Source: Consotaella salsifontis
GTDB taxonomy: Bacteria; Pseudomonadota; Alphaproteobacteria; Rhizobiales; Rhizobiaceae
Length of the DNA stretch: 64,000 nucleotides
Direction of reading: 5' to 3'
Assembly (NCBI RefSeq): GCF_900167365.1
Contig: NZ_FUXL01000001.1
Location: 327,507 to 391,506, forward strand
Numbering within the stretch: position 1 is the first letter of the stretch; each line of letters opens with the position of its first letter. This document shows, piece by piece, positions 9,381-19,385 of the stretch. Made by a program: the position numbers and the translations under genes. The notes below the pieces were generated by a model, which worked only from the letters and a program-made list of their open reading frames with translations, searched no databases and was not told the origin of the DNA.

Positions 9381-9811
9381 AGGATGAAGGCGGCCGCCGC
9401 CGAATCAATGCGCTCGGCGCGTTTCCTGCGAGAAACGTCCGCCTCGAGAAGGCCGCGCTCCGCCGCGACCGTCGACAGCCGCTCGTCCCAGAAGGCGATC
9501 GGCAGGGCCGTCATCCTCTCGATGTTGCGCACGAAGGCGCGCGTCGATTGCACGCGCGGCCCCTCGCTTCCGTCCATGTTGAGCGGCAGCCCGATGACGA
9601 TCGCGCCGCAATGTTCCGCTGCCAGCATCTGAAGTAGCAGCTCCGCATCCTTCGCGAACTTGGAACGTCGGATGACCGGCCGTGGCGTTGCGAAGCGCAT
9701 CCCGAGGTCGGAAACGGCAAAGCCAATGGTCTTCGTTCCAAGGTCCAGCCCCGCAACGACCGCACCCTTGGGCAGGAGCGACGCGATGTCCGCGATCTCG
9801 ACGACACTCAT
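9335..9811 (-). CDS. ruvX: Holliday junction resolvase-like protein RuvX (YqgF)
   Basis: A 158-residue RNase H-fold nuclease of the YqgF/RuvX family, implicated in pre-16S rRNA 5' processing and possibly in junction resolution. Diagnostic motifs are [15 protein letters not shown] (first catalytic Asp), [15 protein letters not shown], and [14 protein letters not shown] with the acidic residues, then [16 protein letters not shown] at the C-terminus. Length is typical. It is convergent with, and overlaps, the DUF6105 gene, and diverges from the hydrolase at 9899. It is likely a single-gene transcript. Confidence 0.94.
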   Translation of the reverse strand: MSVVEIADIASLLPKGAVVAGLDLGTKTIGFAVSDLGMRFATPRPVIRRSKFAKDAELLLQMLAAEHCGAIVIGLPLNMDGSEGPRVQSTRAFVRNIERMTALPIAFWDERLSTVAAERGLLEADVSRRKRAERIDSAAAAFILQGALDRLAREITSS

Positions 9812-9898
9812 ATCGAACGCGCCTTGACCCCGTCGGCCAAGCCCTCAATTACTCCGCAGGGCCGCGCGATGCTCCGCGTGGGAGCGAGGGTAGAGATC

Positions 9899-10600
9899 AT
9901 GAGAATCACCTATTTTGGCCATTCGGCATTTCGCATCGAGACGGGATCGTCGACGATCCTGCTCGACCCATTCCTGTCCGGCAATCCCCACTACAAGGGC
10001 GACGTGGAAGGCGCCAGCGCGGGAGCAACCCATATCGTCCTCACCCATGGCCATTCGGACCACATCGGCGACACGCTTGCCATCGCCCAGGCGACCGGGG
10101 CCAAGGTTGTCGGCACGTTCGAGCTGGCGACCTGGCTGAAAGCCAAGGGAGCCCCGGCGGTGGAGCCGATGAACACCGGAGGCACGGTGAAGTTCGGCGA
10201 TTTCTCGGTGACGCTGACGCAGGCTTTCCATTCGGCATCGTTTGCCGAGGAGAACGGTGTGCCGATCTATCTCGGCATGCCCAACGGCGTCATCTTCCAT
10301 TTCAACGACGCGCCGACGCTCTACGCCATGGGCGACACCGACATTTTTTCCGACATGGCCCTCATCAACGAGCTGCATCGCCCGAAGATTGGACTGGTGC
10401 CGGTCGGCGATCGGTTCACCATGGGCGGCGCCGTCGCCGCGCTGGCTTGCCGCCGCTATTTCGACTTTGACATGGTCATTCCCATCCATTGGGGCACCAT
10501 GCCAATTCTCGATGCCTCGCCGCAGACCTTCGTGGAGGCCATGGAGGAAGAGGGCGGCAAGGTGAGGGTCCCCGTCATCGGTCAGGGCTTCGAGGTCTAG
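9899..10600 (+). CDS. Metal-dependent hydrolase, UPF0173/UlaG-like metallo-beta-lactamase fold
   Basis: A 233-residue MBL-fold hydrolase with unknown substrate. The start at 9899 gives MRITYFGHSAFRIET, the typical family opening; the open extension to 9824 lacks homology. The metal-binding HxHxDH motif is in LTHGHSDHIGD, with further ligands in FHSAS, MGDTDIFSDM and IPIHWGT. There is no signal peptide, so it is presumably cytosolic. A hairpin at 10663-10682 separates it from gatC, so it may not belong to the gat operon although it is on the same strand. Confidence 0.9.
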   Translation: MRITYFGHSAFRIETGSSTILLDPFLSGNPHYKGDVEGASAGATHIVLTHGHSDHIGDTLAIAQATGAKVVGTFELATWLKAKGAPAVEPMNTGGTVKFGDFSVTLTQAFHSASFAEENGVPIYLGMPNGVIFHFNDAPTLYAMGDTDIFSDMALINELHRPKIGLVPVGDRFTMGGAVAALACRRYFDFDMVIPIHWGTMPILDASPQTFVEAMEEEGGKVRVPVIGQGFEV

Positions 10601-10662
10601 GCACGCCGCGATGGCGGACGAGGCCGCCGTCGCACGCCCTGTTTCGATTGCGCGCCCACGAC

Positions 10663-10693
10663 CGTCCCGGTATAGCGGGACGAGCCCCTTTTT
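10663..10693 (+). terminator. Hairpin plus T-run between the hydrolase gene and gatC
   Basis: Perfect 7-bp stem CGTCCCG/CGGGACG (10663-10669 and 10676-10682) with a 6-base loop, followed 6 bases later by five T residues. It would end the hydrolase transcript. A weak promoter-like pair overlaps it (TTGCGC at 10648, TATAGC at 10671, 17 bases apart), so the same bases could instead serve gatC. Confidence 0.45.
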
Positions 10694-10708
10694 GATCGAA
10701 GGAATGAC

Positions 10709-10996
10709 ATGTCCGTCGACATTGATACCGTTCGCCGAGTGGCGCGCCTGGCGCGCATTGCCGTCACCGAGGCTGAAGCCGAAGCGATGCAGGGCGAACT
10801 CAACGCCATTCTCGGTTTCGTCCAGCAGCTCGACGAGGTCGACGTTTCGGGTGTCGAGCCCATGACCTCCGTAACGCCCATGACCATGAAAAAGCGTCAG
10901 GACAAGGTGACGTCCGGCAACATCGCCGACGACATCGTCGCCAATTCGCCGGCGACGGAAGATCACTTCTTCATGGTGCCGAAGGTCGTCGAGTGA
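10709..10996 (+). CDS. gatC: Asp-tRNA(Asn)/Glu-tRNA(Gln) amidotransferase subunit C
   Basis: The 95-residue small subunit that stabilises the GatA-GatB amidotransferase. It has the usual opening [20 protein letters not shown], the amphipathic segment [21 protein letters not shown] and the C-terminal [18 protein letters not shown] provides a Shine-Dalgarno. The stop codon overlaps the start of the following acetyltransferase. It leads the gat cluster; the presence of gatCAB indicates that Gln-tRNA and/or Asn-tRNA is made by the indirect transamidation route. Confidence 0.95.
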   Translation: MSVDIDTVRRVARLARIAVTEAEAEAMQGELNAILGFVQQLDEVDVSGVEPMTSVTPMTMKKRQDKVTSGNIADDIVANSPATEDHFFMVPKVVE

Positions 10997-11475
10997 TGAC
11001 AGCGGGGGCTGTCACCATCGCGGTCGAGACGCCGCTCCAGGACGACATCCGCGCTCTGGTCCAGAGCCTGAACGACCATCTATTGCCGCTGTCGCCGCTG
11101 GAGTTTCAGTTCAAGTTGACCGCGGAGCAGATGGCCGAGCCCGGCGTGACGCTTTGGGTGATGCGGAACGACGCTGGCGAGGCCGTGGCCATGGGCGCGC
11201 TCAAGGAGCACGGCGATGGACTCGCCGAGGTCAAGCGCATGTTCACCAAACCCGATCTCAGGGGGCGGGGAATGGGGCGCCGAATCCTTGCGGCCATCGA
11301 GGAGGGCGCTCGCCAGCGTGGCATCTCGACGCTGGTCCTGGAGACAGGATCGACCGCCGGGTTCGAGCCGGCATGGGCTCTTTATGAGGCCGCAGGCTTT
11401 TCCCGCTGCGGCGCGTTCCTCGACTATCCCGATTCCGGATATTCACGATTTTACGAGAAGACACTGAGCAGATGA
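10996..11475 (+). CDS. GNAT-family N-acetyltransferase
   Basis: A 159-residue acetyl-CoA-dependent transferase of unknown substrate. The acetyl-CoA binding motif A is [20 protein letters not shown] (R-x-x-G-x-G at about residues 90-96), followed by [10 protein letters not shown] and the typical C-terminal strand [12 protein letters not shown]. The ATG at 10996 overlaps the gatC stop; a GTG one codon upstream is the alternative. The stop overlaps gatA by 4 bases. Translational coupling with gatC and gatA suggests constant co-production, but I see nothing that names its target. Confidence 0.87.
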   Translation: MTAGAVTIAVETPLQDDIRALVQSLNDHLLPLSPLEFQFKLTAEQMAEPGVTLWVMRNDAGEAVAMGALKEHGDGLAEVKRMFTKPDLRGRGMGRRILAAIEEGARQRGISTLVLETGSTAGFEPAWALYEAAGFSRCGAFLDYPDSGYSRFYEKTLSR

Positions 11476-12953
11476 GCGATCTTACCTCTCTCACGATCGC
11501 CGAGGCGCGTGACAAGCTGCTGGGCAAGGAGTTCAGCGCCCTCGAACTGACCGACGCCTATCTCTCCGCCATCGACCGGGCGAATGAGGCGATTAACGCC
11601 TACGTCGTCGTCACCCACGATCGCGCTCGGGAGATGGCCAGGGCCTCCGACGACCGGATCGCGGGCGGAACCGCCGGCGCGCTGGAGGGCATTCCGCTCG
11701 GCATCAAGGACCTTTTCGCGACTCACGGCGTCCACACGCAGGCGGCGAGCCATGTGCTCGACGGCTTCCAGCCGCGATACGAATCCACCGTCACCGCCAA
11801 CCTTTGGCACGACGGCGCCGTGATGCTCGGCAAGCTGAACATGGACGAGTTCGCGATGGGCTCATCCAACGAGACCAGCTATTACGGCCCGGTCAAAAGC
11901 CCCTGGCGGCGCAAGGGATCGAACCTCGACCTCGTGCCCGGCGGCTCTTCCGGCGGCTCGGCTGCGGCCGTGGCTGCGCGTCTCTGCGCCGGCGCCACGG
12001 CGACCGACACTGGCGGCTCGATTCGCCAGCCCGCCGCCTTCACCGGCACAGTCGGTATCAAGCCGACCTATGGCCGCTGCTCGCGCTGGGGCATCGTCGC
12101 CTTCGCCTCTTCGCTGGACCAGGCCGGCCCGATCGCTCGCGATGTGCGCGACGCGGCCATCATGCTGAAGTCCATGGCGTCGGTGGATGACCGCGACACC
12201 ACGTCCGTCAACCGACCCGTTCCCGATTACGAGGCTGCCATCGGCCGCTCTGTGAAGGGCCTCAAGATCGGCGTGCCGAAGGAGTACCGCGTCGAGGGAA
12301 TGCCGGACGAAATCGAGACCCTCTGGCAGAACGGTATCGCTTGGCTGAGGGACGCCGGGGCCGAAATCGTCGACGTGTCCCTGCCGCACACGATGTACGC
12401 ACTGCCGGCCTATTACATCGTCGCGCCTGCCGAGGCCTCGTCCAACCTCGCGCGTTATGACGGCGTGCGCTATGGCCTGCGCGTTCCTGGCCGCGACGTC
12501 ATTGATATGTACGAAAAAACCCGCGCGGCCGGTTTCGGCCGTGAGGTCAAGCGCCGCATTCTCATCGGCACCTACGTGCTCTCGGCCGGCTATTACGACG
12601 CTTACTACCTCAAGGCGCAGAAGGTCCGCACGCTGATCAAGCGCGACTTCGAGCAGGTCTTCGCGAGTGGCGTCGATGCGCTGCTGACCCCGGCGACTCC
12701 CTCCGCCGCGTTCGGCATCGCCGATCAGGACATGGCCTCCGACCCGGTGAAGATGTACCTCAATGACATCTTCACCGTGACGGTGAACATGGCCGGTCTG
12801 CCGGGCATTGCGGTTCCCGGCGGTCTCTCCCAGGAGGGAACCCCGCTCGGACTACAGCTTATCGGCCGGCCTTTCGACGAGGAGACGCTGTTCGCTGCCG
12901 CCCATGTGGTGGAGCAGGCGGCCGGCCGTTTCGAGCCGACGCCGTGGTGGTAG
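11472..12953 (+). CDS. gatA: Asp-tRNA(Asn)/Glu-tRNA(Gln) amidotransferase subunit A
   Basis: The 493-residue amidase subunit that releases ammonia from glutamine and channels it to GatB. The amidase-signature Ser-cis-Ser-Lys triad is visible: Lys in [12 protein letters not shown], the cis-Ser in [16 protein letters not shown] and the nucleophile Ser in [28 protein letters not shown] and the C-terminal [14 protein letters not shown] are also typical. It begins by a 4-base overlap with the GNAT gene. gatB is separated from it by about 1 kb containing a chorismate mutase and an antisense gene. Confidence 0.97.
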   Translation: MSDLTSLTIAEARDKLLGKEFSALELTDAYLSAIDRANEAINAYVVVTHDRAREMARASDDRIAGGTAGALEGIPLGIKDLFATHGVHTQAASHVLDGFQPRYESTVTANLWHDGAVMLGKLNMDEFAMGSSNETSYYGPVKSPWRRKGSNLDLVPGGSSGGSAAAVAARLCAGATATDTGGSIRQPAAFTGTVGIKPTYGRCSRWGIVAFASSLDQAGPIARDVRDAAIMLKSMASVDDRDTTSVNRPVPDYEAAIGRSVKGLKIGVPKEYRVEGMPDEIETLWQNGIAWLRDAGAEIVDVSLPHTMYALPAYYIVAPAEASSNLARYDGVRYGLRVPGRDVIDMYEKTRAAGFGREVKRRILIGTYVLSAGYYDAYYLKAQKVRTLIKRDFEQVFASGVDALLTPATPSAAFGIADQDMASDPVKMYLNDIFTVTVNMAGLPGIAVPGGLSQEGTPLGLQLIGRPFDEETLFAAAHVVEQAAGRFEPTPWW

Positions 12954-13070
12954 CCGACAGGAGCCGGACGGCGGGTAATTCCCGTCGTCGCTCCTAGACC
13001 ACACCCTGGACTTGCCCGGCTCGCGGCACATGTGAGCCGCAGCCTCAGTCATGAAGGGAAACCAGCAGCA

Positions 13071-13379
13071 ATGCCGCGAACCGTCCGCAGAGCGCCGGAA
13101 GACTGCCGTTCGATGACGGAGCTGCGCGCCGAGATCGACGCGATCGACGACGCGCTCTTCGATCTTTTCGCCGAGCGTATGACTTACATCCACCGAGCCG
13201 CCGAGCTGAAAGCCGAGGCGGGGCTTCCCGCCAACATTCCCTCGCGCGTCGACGAGGTGGTCGGCAATGCCAGGAGGCACGCCAGCGCGCATGGGCTAGA
13301 CCCCGCGCTCTACGGAGCGATTTGGGAGAAGCTGGTGGCCGCGGCGATCGCCGAGGAAGAGCGGCGTCTCGAAGCCTAA
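13071..13379 (+). CDS. Chorismate mutase, AroQ class
   Basis: Converts chorismate to prephenate for Phe/Tyr synthesis. The 102-residue all-helical protein has the AroQ pattern: LRAEIDAIDDALFDLFAERM in helix 1, IHRAAELKAEAGLPANIPSR with the conserved Lys and Arg, and a closing helix YGAIWEKLVAAAIAEEERR. I chose the ATG at 13071 with AAGGGA upstream; an in-frame GTG at 13032 would add 13 residues of no evident homology. There is no signal peptide. It sits alone between gatA and the antisense DUF6455 gene. Confidence 0.85.
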   Translation: MPRTVRRAPEDCRSMTELRAEIDAIDDALFDLFAERMTYIHRAAELKAEAGLPANIPSRVDEVVGNARRHASAHGLDPALYGAIWEKLVAAAIAEEERRLEA

Positions 13380-13441
13380 GCCGGAACACTCCACCGCTTC
13401 ATCTGGGCGGCCATGACAGAAACCGGCCCAGCGTCGATTTT

Positions 13442-13750
13442 TCAGTTGCCGGCCACTGCCGTTTCTTCACGACCCGGCGGCTGATCCTGTGTTGGGTCCG
13501 ACCGAGCGCCAAGAGAAGCGAAGATGCTGGCGTTGGGGCAGAAGCCGGGCGCAGAGGATGCCCTGACTCGCCACCGCAGCCACGCCCGACACTCACGCTT
13601 GCAGGGGCAGGCCCGGCAGGTATCCGTGATCCGGCGGGCAAGACCGTTCTGGGCGTCGAGCATGGAGCGCTGGACGTCGATGGTCTTCATCATCTCGGTG
13701 CAGAGGTCGCGTCGTCTTCTTCGGCGCCGCAGCCACTCGAACACTCCCAC
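13442..13750 (-). CDS. DUF6455-like small Cys-rich protein
   Basis: A 102-residue protein of unknown function. A basic N-terminus (FEWLRRRRRRRDL) leads to CRACPCKRECRAWL, then PGFCPNASIFASL; this Cys spacing ending in F-C-P-N-A matches my memory of DUF6455, found in Hyphomicrobiales and Rhodobacterales. The Cys residues suggest metal or Fe-S binding, which is unproven. The GTG start at 13750 has GAGG 6 bases upstream. It lies antisense between the chorismate mutase and gatB genes. The Pro-rich C-terminal 20 residues look unconserved. Confidence 0.7.
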   Translation of the reverse strand: MGVFEWLRRRRRRRDLCTEMMKTIDVQRSMLDAQNGLARRITDTCRACPCKRECRAWLRWRVRASSAPGFCPNASIFASLGARSDPTQDQPPGREETAVAGN

Positions 13751-13956
13751 GGTCAGCCTCGTTCTTCTTGCGAGTTGGCGGAAATTACCGGGTTTGCACG
13801 GCCTGCGGCTTGACGCGGATCAAAATCGCGGCAACACCCAAGGGGAAGTTCCTGCTGCACGGGCGGCGGAAACATCGGGCGTCTATCCGCCTTGAATGGC
13901 TCCGGCGTTTCCACTAGCGCTTCTCTATTGCATTTTAAGCCAGCAAGGCCTGATCC

Positions 13957-15456
13957 ATGAGCATCGTCGACACTCGCACGCCTGATCCCAAGAGATTCAT
14001 CGCCGGCGCCACCGGCGACTGGGAAATCATCGTCGGCATGGAGGTTCATGCCCAGGTCGTCTCCAAGGCGAAACTCTTCTCCGGCGCTTCGGCCGAGTAT
14101 GGCGCCGATCCCAATGAACATGTCTCGCTGGTCGACGCGGCGATGCCGGGAATGCTGCCGGTGATCAACGAGGAGTGCGTACGCCAGGCCATCCGAACCG
14201 GGCTCGGCCTCAAGGCGCAGATCAATCCGCGTTCGGTCTTCGACCGCAAGAACTACTTCTATCCGGATTTGCCGCAGGGCTACCAGATTTCCCAGTACAA
14301 GGACCCTATCGTCGGCGAGGGCAAGGTCATCGTCTCCGTCGGCCCCGACTCCAAGGGCGAGTTCGAGGACGTCGAGGTGGGAATCGAGCGGCTCCATCTG
14401 GAGCAGGATGCGGGCAAGTCGGTGCACGACCAGCACGCCACCATGTCCTATGTCGATCTCAACCGGTCGGGCGTGGCGCTGATGGAGATCGTCTCCAAGC
14501 CCGATATGCGCTCTGCGGACGAGGCGCGGGCCTTCCTGACGAAGCTGCGAACCATCCTTCGCTATCTCGGCACCTGCGACGGCAACATGGATGAAGGCTC
14601 GATGCGCGCCGACGTGAACGTCTCGGTGCGTCGCCCTGGCGGGCCTTTCAACACACGCTGCGAGATCAAGAACGTCAATTCCATCCGCTTCGTCGGCCAG
14701 GCGATCGAATCCGAGGCTCGGCGGCAGATCGCTCTGATCGAGGATGGCGGAAGCGTCGATCAGGAAACCCGTCTCTTCGATCCGGTGAAGGGGGAAACAC
14801 GGGCGATGCGTTCCAAGGAAGAGGCGCACGACTACCGCTATTTCCCCGACCCCGATCTCCTGCCGCTCGAGTTCGACGAAGCCTATGTCGAGGCTCTCGC
14901 CAAGGACCTTCCCGAGCTTCCCGATGATAAGAAGACGCGCCTGATGCAAGATGCGGGGCTCTCGGCCTACGACGCATCGATTCTTGTTTCGGAGCGGGCG
15001 ATCGCCGATTTCTTTGAGAAGGTGGCGGAGGGACGCGACGCGAAACAGGCCGCCAACTGGGTGATCAACGACCTCCTCGGTGCCTTGAACAAATCAGGCA
15101 AAGGCATTGACGAGACTCCGGTTTCCGCCGATCAGCTCGGCGCTATCCTCGACCTTATTCGTGCGGATACGATCTCGGGAAAGATCGCCAAGGACTTGTT
15201 CGAGATCGTGTGGACCGAGGGCGGCGACCCTGCGGAGATCGTCGAGCGTCGCGGCATGAAGCAGGTGACGGATACCTCCGCCATCGAGACCGCCGTGGAT
15301 CAGGTCATCGCCGCCAACCCCGACAAGGTGGAGCAGGCGAAGGCGAAGCCCACGCTCGCTGGCTGGTTTGTCGGTCAGGTGATGAAGGCGACCGGCGGCA
15401 AGGCCAATCCTCAGGCGGTCAACCAGATCGTCAAGGCGCGCCTCGGTATCGAATGA
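13957..15456 (+). CDS. gatB: Asp-tRNA(Asn)/Glu-tRNA(Gln) amidotransferase subunit B
   Basis: The 499-residue kinase/transamidase subunit that phosphorylates the misacylated aminoacyl-tRNA and amidates it. Motifs are [40 protein letters not shown] (substrate and metal site), [27 protein letters not shown] and [13 protein letters not shown]. The C-terminal tail domain (about 350-499) ends in [15 protein letters not shown]. The start at 13957 gives [15 protein letters not shown] downstream GNAT gene overlaps the stop by 4 bases. Confidence 0.97.
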   Translation: MSIVDTRTPDPKRFIAGATGDWEIIVGMEVHAQVVSKAKLFSGASAEYGADPNEHVSLVDAAMPGMLPVINEECVRQAIRTGLGLKAQINPRSVFDRKNYFYPDLPQGYQISQYKDPIVGEGKVIVSVGPDSKGEFEDVEVGIERLHLEQDAGKSVHDQHATMSYVDLNRSGVALMEIVSKPDMRSADEARAFLTKLRTILRYLGTCDGNMDEGSMRADVNVSVRRPGGPFNTRCEIKNVNSIRFVGQAIESEARRQIALIEDGGSVDQETRLFDPVKGETRAMRSKEEAHDYRYFPDPDLLPLEFDEAYVEALAKDLPELPDDKKTRLMQDAGLSAYDASILVSERAIADFFEKVAEGRDAKQAANWVINDLLGALNKSGKGIDETPVSADQLGAILDLIRADTISGKIAKDLFEIVWTEGGDPAEIVERRGMKQVTDTSAIETAVDQVIAANPDKVEQAKAKPTLAGWFVGQVMKATGGKANPQAVNQIVKARLGIE

Positions 15457-15956
15457 CGCGCTTTTTCGTACGGACCGCCGCGGCGCGCGATCTTCCTGCG
15501 ATCAGCGCGCTGCTCGCTGAGACTTGGCACGCCACCTATGACGGCATCTATGGACGCGAGCGCGTCGACGAGATCACCGCCTCCTGGCATTCGATCTCCG
15601 CGCTGTCGCCGCGCCTGACGCGCCCGAATTCGGAGTTCATCGTCGCCGATGACGGCGCCCTTCTGGGCGGAATGGCCTATGCCGCGATGGACCGGGCGAA
15701 GAAGCTGATTTCGTTGCACCAGCTCTATGTTCTTCCCAGTTGCCAAGGGCAGGGCATCGGGCGGATGTTGCTTGAGGAGATCGAGGCCGCGTTTCCCGAA
15801 GGCGAGCGACTTCGTCTCGAAGTCGAGGCTGAGAACCAGCAGGCGATCGGCTTCTACGAGAGCGCCGGCTTCGAGCCGGCGGGCACAAACACGCAGCATA
15901 GCAGCTTCAGCGGATTGACCGTGCCGGCGCTGATCTACGAGAAGCGCCTTGATTGA
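15453..15956 (+). CDS. GNAT-family N-acetyltransferase
   Basis: A 167-residue GNAT enzyme with unknown acceptor. Motif A is [20 protein letters not shown] (Q-G-x-G-x-G/R type acetyl-CoA loop), followed by [22 protein letters not shown], the standard motif B. Its ATG overlaps the gatB stop (ATGA), so it is translated with gatB. With the acetyltransferase between gatC and gatA, this makes two different GNAT proteins coupled to gat genes. Sequence similarity between the two is low, so a recent duplication is unlikely. Confidence 0.88.
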   Translation: MTRFFVRTAAARDLPAISALLAETWHATYDGIYGRERVDEITASWHSISALSPRLTRPNSEFIVADDGALLGGMAYAAMDRAKKLISLHQLYVLPSCQGQGIGRMLLEEIEAAFPEGERLRLEVEAENQQAIGFYESAGFEPAGTNTQHSSFSGLTVPALIYEKRLD

Positions 15957-16055
15957 AACCATGGCGATGTCCGCTTCGCTCCGCCAGACGAGGGTGGACT
16001 TTTGCTCCGCCCGATCGCATAACAGCCGCACTCGTTCCCAAGGTGTCGACGCTCC

Positions 16056-16451
16056 ATGAAAGCTTCCACGAAAGATTGGCTCCTTCAGTTCTTCACCTGG
16101 TGGCACCAGCAGACGATCGGGACGCGCTTCTTCACTTGGCGTGCCGGCCAGCGCGTGGGCGAGGACGATTTCGGCAACGTCTACTATCAGACCAAGGACG
16201 GAAAGCGTCGCTGGGTCATCTACAAGGGCGTGGCGGAAGCTTCCTCCATTCCTGCAGGCTGGTGGGGCTGGATGCATCATCGCTCCGACGTCGCCCCGAC
16301 CGAGATCGACTATAAGCCGCGCCCCTGGCAGAAGCCGCATCTTCCGAATCTCACGGGAACGCCGCAGGCTTATCGGCCGAAGGGCTCGCTCCTGAGCTCG
16401 TCGCAGCGCCCCCGCGTCACGGGCGATTACGACGCCTGGACGCCGTCCTGA
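16056..16451 (+). CDS. NADH:ubiquinone oxidoreductase subunit NDUFA12-like
   Basis: A 131-residue accessory subunit of respiratory complex I, the bacterial counterpart of mitochondrial NDUFA12/B17.2, found in alphaproteobacteria. Diagnostic stretches are GEDDFGNVYYQTKDGKRRWV, IYKGVAEASSIPAGWWGWMH, and WQKPHLPNLTGTPQAYRPKG. No membrane segment is visible, in line with a peripheral subunit facing the cytoplasm. It is followed after 78 bases by the DUF2155 gene, an arrangement I recall from other Hyphomicrobiales. Confidence 0.93.
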   Translation: MKASTKDWLLQFFTWWHQQTIGTRFFTWRAGQRVGEDDFGNVYYQTKDGKRRWVIYKGVAEASSIPAGWWGWMHHRSDVAPTEIDYKPRPWQKPHLPNLTGTPQAYRPKGSLLSSSQRPRVTGDYDAWTPS

Positions 16452-16529
16452 GCCCCGACGCACTTCGCCATAAATCCGGCTTGCGACGGCGATAGACGGG
16501 ACGTCTTTCGGCCTTGGAGATTTCTGCCC

Positions 16530-16931
16530 GTGAGGATGTTGCGCCTTTCTTCGGCCCTGCTTGCCATGCTCGTCATGGTGGGGCCGGCTGCGGCTGAAAG
16601 GATCGAGAATAAGGTCGCGGTCTTCTCCGGCCTCGACAAAATCACCGGGCGCATCACGACCTTCGATGTCTATGTGGGCGAGACGGTCCAGTTCGGCGCG
16701 CTGCAGGTCACCCCGCGGGTCTGCTACTCCCGCCCGACGAGCGAGACGCCGAAGACCGACTCGTTCGTTGAGGTGGATGAGATCACGCTCGACCGCAAGA
16801 TCCAGCGCATCTTCACCGGCTGGATGTTTGCCGACTCACCGGGTCTCAACGCCGTCGAGCACCCCGTCTACGACGTCTGGCTCAAGGACTGCAAAATGGA
16901 GTCCGACGTGCCGCCGCCACCCGCCGGCTGA
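16530..16931 (+). CDS. DUF2155 domain-containing secreted protein
   Basis: A 133-residue protein with a signal peptide ([19 protein letters not shown]) and a mature domain matching DUF2155: [54 protein letters not shown] and VWLKDC. Two Cys in the mature protein could form a disulfide. Function is unknown. The GTG start at 16530 has GGAGA 9 bases upstream; an ATG two codons later is the alternative. The last 64 bases overlap the end of aat on the other strand. Confidence 0.9.
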   Translation: MRMLRLSSALLAMLVMVGPAAAERIENKVAVFSGLDKITGRITTFDVYVGETVQFGALQVTPRVCYSRPTSETPKTDSFVEVDEITLDRKIQRIFTGWMFADSPGLNAVEHPVYDVWLKDCKMESDVPPPPAG

Positions 16932-17539
16932 AACGTCGCCCGCCGCGTCAGGCATTCCTCGAGCAACGCCTGATACTCCTCGCGAGGAACCTCCAGCGCG
17001 CCAAACGTTTCCAGGTGGCTGGTGAGGAATTGCGTATCGAGCAACGTATAGCCGCCGCGCTTCAGCCGATCCCACAGATAGACCAGGGCGACCTTTGACG
17101 CGTTCGTCGTGCGCGAGAACATGCTCTCGCCGAAGAAGGCGCTGCCAAGACTGATGCCGTAGAGGCCGCCGACGAGCGCGCCATCCTGCCACGCCTCGAC
17201 GCTGTGGGCGTTGCCGCGCTGGAAGAGGGCGATGCAGAGGTCGCGGATTTCCTGGTTGATCCACGTCAGCCGACGGCCTGGAGCCGGCTCGGCACACGCG
17301 TCGATGACCTCGGCGAAGGCTGTATCAAAGCGAATGTCGAAAGGCTCCTTGCGGATCACCTTGCGCAGGCTCTTCGACACATGAAACCGGTTCAGGAAGA
17401 TGACCCCACGTTCCGTGGGGTCAATCCAATGCAGGCCGACCTGATCGGCACTTTCCGCCATCGGAAATATGCCGCAGGCATAGGCCTTGAGCAGGATTTC
17501 CGGCGTGATGCGAAAGCGGTGATCGTCGCGCCGAGTCAT
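16868..17539 (-). CDS. aat: Leucyl/phenylalanyl-tRNA--protein transferase
   Basis: Adds Leu or Phe to proteins with N-terminal Arg or Lys, marking them for ClpS/ClpAP degradation (N-end rule). The 223-residue protein has [47 protein letters not shown], the segment [19 protein letters not shown] and [20 protein letters not shown]. The C-terminus ends ILQSLSQTS, as I recall for alphaproteobacterial members. It starts 6 bases after the accC stop, so it is the last gene of an accB-accC-aat transcript. Its 3' end overlaps the DUF2155 gene. Confidence 0.96.
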   Translation of the reverse strand: MTRRDDHRFRITPEILLKAYACGIFPMAESADQVGLHWIDPTERGVIFLNRFHVSKSLRKVIRKEPFDIRFDTAFAEVIDACAEPAPGRRLTWINQEIRDLCIALFQRGNAHSVEAWQDGALVGGLYGISLGSAFFGESMFSRTTNASKVALVYLWDRLKRGGYTLLDTQFLTSHLETFGALEVPREEYQALLEECLTRRATFQPAGGGGTSDSILQSLSQTS

Positions 17540-17545
17540 CCTGCC

Positions 17546-18898
17546 CTATTCCGCGAGCCGTGGACGGGCGAGAAAGTGTTCCAGCCAGTGGATGTCGTAG
17601 TCGCCGCTTTGAATGTCGGCGTTGTCGACGAGTTCCCGGAACAGCGGAATGGTCGTCTTGATGCCATCCACCACCAACTCGTCGAGCACGCGCCGGAGAC
17701 GCATCAGGCACTCGTTGCGGTCGCGCCCGGCCACGATCAGTTTGCCGATCAGGCTGTCGTAGAAGGGCGGGATTTGGTAGCCCTGATAGACGCCGGAGTC
17801 GACGCGGACGCCGAGGCCGCCCGGAGGATGATAATGGGTGATCCGGCCGGGTGACGGCGCGAAGGTCAGCGGGTCCTCGGCGTTGATGCGACATTCGATC
17901 GCGTGGCCGTGGAAGGTGATCTCGTCCTGCTTCTGCGAAAGGCCGTCGCCCGCCGCGACGCGAAGCTGCTCATGGACGAGGTCCATGCCCGTGATCGCTT
18001 CCGTCACCGGGTGCTCCACCTGAAGGCGGGTGTTCATCTCGATGAAGTAGAACTCGCCGTTCTCGTAGAGGAACTCGATGGTGCCGGCGCCGCGATAGGC
18101 GATCTTGCGCATGGCGGTGGCGCAGATCTCGCCGATCTTCTTGCGCTGCTCGTCGTTGAGAGCGGGCGAGGGCGATTCTTCCCAGACTTTCTGATGGCGG
18201 CGCTGCAAGGAGCAGTCACGCTCGCCGAGATGGATGGCCTCGCCTTCGCCGTCGCCGAAGACCTGAACCTCGATATGACGAGGCTTGGCCAGATATTTCT
18301 CGATATAGACGGCGTCGTCGCCAAAAGCGGCGATGGCTTCCGAGCGCGCGGTGGCAAGGGCGGTCGCCAGCTCGCTCTTCTCGCGCGCTACCTTCATGCC
18401 GCGACCGCCGCCACCTGCCGCCGCCTTGATGAGAACGGGAAAGCCGATCTCCTCGGCGATCCGTGCCGCCTCGGTATCGTCCGTGACCGCGCCGGCCGAT
18501 CCCGGAACCACCGGGATGCCCAGCTGAAGGGCCGTGCGCTTTGCCTCGATCTTGTCGCCCATTAGGCGAATGTGCTCGGCGCGTGGCCCGATAAACGTGA
18601 TGTTGTGGGCTTCGAGAATGTCAGCGAAGCGCGCGTTCTCGGAAAGGAAACCGTAGCCGGGATGGACCGCGTCCGCTCCGGTGATCTCGCAGGCCGCCAT
18701 AATCTGCGGAATGTTGAGATAGGAATCGCGCGAGGGCGGTGGCCCGATGCACACGCTTTCGTCCGCGAGGCGAACGTGCATCGCGGCGTTGTCCGCCGTC
18801 GAGTGGACCGCGACGGTGGATATGCCGAGCTCCTTGCAGGCGCGCAGGACCCGGAGTGCGATTTCGCCTCGGTTGGCGATCAGAACCTTTTTGAACAT
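17546..18898 (-). CDS. accC: Acetyl-CoA carboxylase, biotin carboxylase subunit
   Basis: ATP-dependent carboxylation of the biotin on AccB, the first half-reaction of fatty-acid synthesis (450 aa). Domains in order are the N-terminal biotin-carboxylase domain ([20 protein letters not shown]), the ATP-grasp domain with [14 protein letters not shown] and [19 protein letters not shown], and the C-terminal domain with [20 protein letters not shown] and [13 protein letters not shown]. It lies 7 bases after accB and 6 before aat. Confidence 0.98.
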   Translation of the reverse strand: MFKKVLIANRGEIALRVLRACKELGISTVAVHSTADNAAMHVRLADESVCIGPPPSRDSYLNIPQIMAACEITGADAVHPGYGFLSENARFADILEAHNITFIGPRAEHIRLMGDKIEAKRTALQLGIPVVPGSAGAVTDDTEAARIAEEIGFPVLIKAAAGGGGRGMKVAREKSELATALATARSEAIAAFGDDAVYIEKYLAKPRHIEVQVFGDGEGEAIHLGERDCSLQRRHQKVWEESPSPALNDEQRKKIGEICATAMRKIAYRGAGTIEFLYENGEFYFIEMNTRLQVEHPVTEAITGMDLVHEQLRVAAGDGLSQKQDEITFHGHAIECRINAEDPLTFAPSPGRITHYHPPGGLGVRVDSGVYQGYQIPPFYDSLIGKLIVAGRDRNECLMRLRRVLDELVVDGIKTTIPLFRELVDNADIQSGDYDIHWLEHFLARPRLAE

Positions 18899-18905
18899 GA
18901 CCGCC

Positions 18906-19385
18906 TCATCCGATGACGACGAGCGTTTCGCCGTACTCCACCGGCTGGCTGTTCTCGACGCAGATCTGCTTGATCTTGCCGCTGCGAGGCGAGGGGATCT
19001 GGTTCATCGTCTTCATCGCCTCGATGATGAGCAGCGTCTCGCCCTCGGCGACGGTCTGGCCGACCTCTACGAACGGCTTGGCTCCGGGCGCCGGAGACAG
19101 ATAGACGGTGCCGACCATCGGCGAAGGCACGGAACCGGGCTCCGGCCCGCTCGGAGCGGGCGCCTTGGAATCCGTCATCTCCGTCGCGGCTGCCATGGGA
19201 GCCGGCATGACATTCGCCATGGGCGCCGAGCCAGCCGACGCCGCGTAAACAATATCTTTCTGGCGCGAAACGCGGATGCGCATCTCGCCCTGCTCGACTT
19301 CAATTTCCGTCAGGTCGGTCTCGTCGAGGATGTTGGCCAGTTCACGAACCAGCGAAGGGTCGACCGTCGTGTTGTTGTTTGTCAT
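18906..19385 (-). CDS. accB: Acetyl-CoA carboxylase biotin carboxyl carrier protein
   Basis: A 159-residue carrier. The ATG at 19385 ([20 protein letters not shown]) has GGAAG upstream; the longer open extension to 19574 is non-coding in character. After a flexible Ala/Pro-rich linker, the biotinyl domain has the thumb-like segment [20 protein letters not shown] and the biotinylation site EAMKTMNQI, where the Lys is modified. The motif departs slightly from the usual EAMKMMNEI. It heads accB-accC-aat. The 326 bases upstream contain no aroQ. Confidence 0.96.
   Translation of the reverse strand: MTNNNTTVDPSLVRELANILDETDLTEIEVEQGEMRIRVSRQKDIVYAASAGSAPMANVMPAPMAAATEMTDSKAPAPSGPEPGSVPSPMVGTVYLSPAPGAKPFVEVGQTVAEGETLLIIEAMKTMNQIPSPRSGKIKQICVENSQPVEYGETLVVIG

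Noticed and set aside
13753-14949. A 398-codon open frame on the minus strand
   Set aside because: Antisense of gatB; only the separate frame at 13442-13750 has a believable protein.
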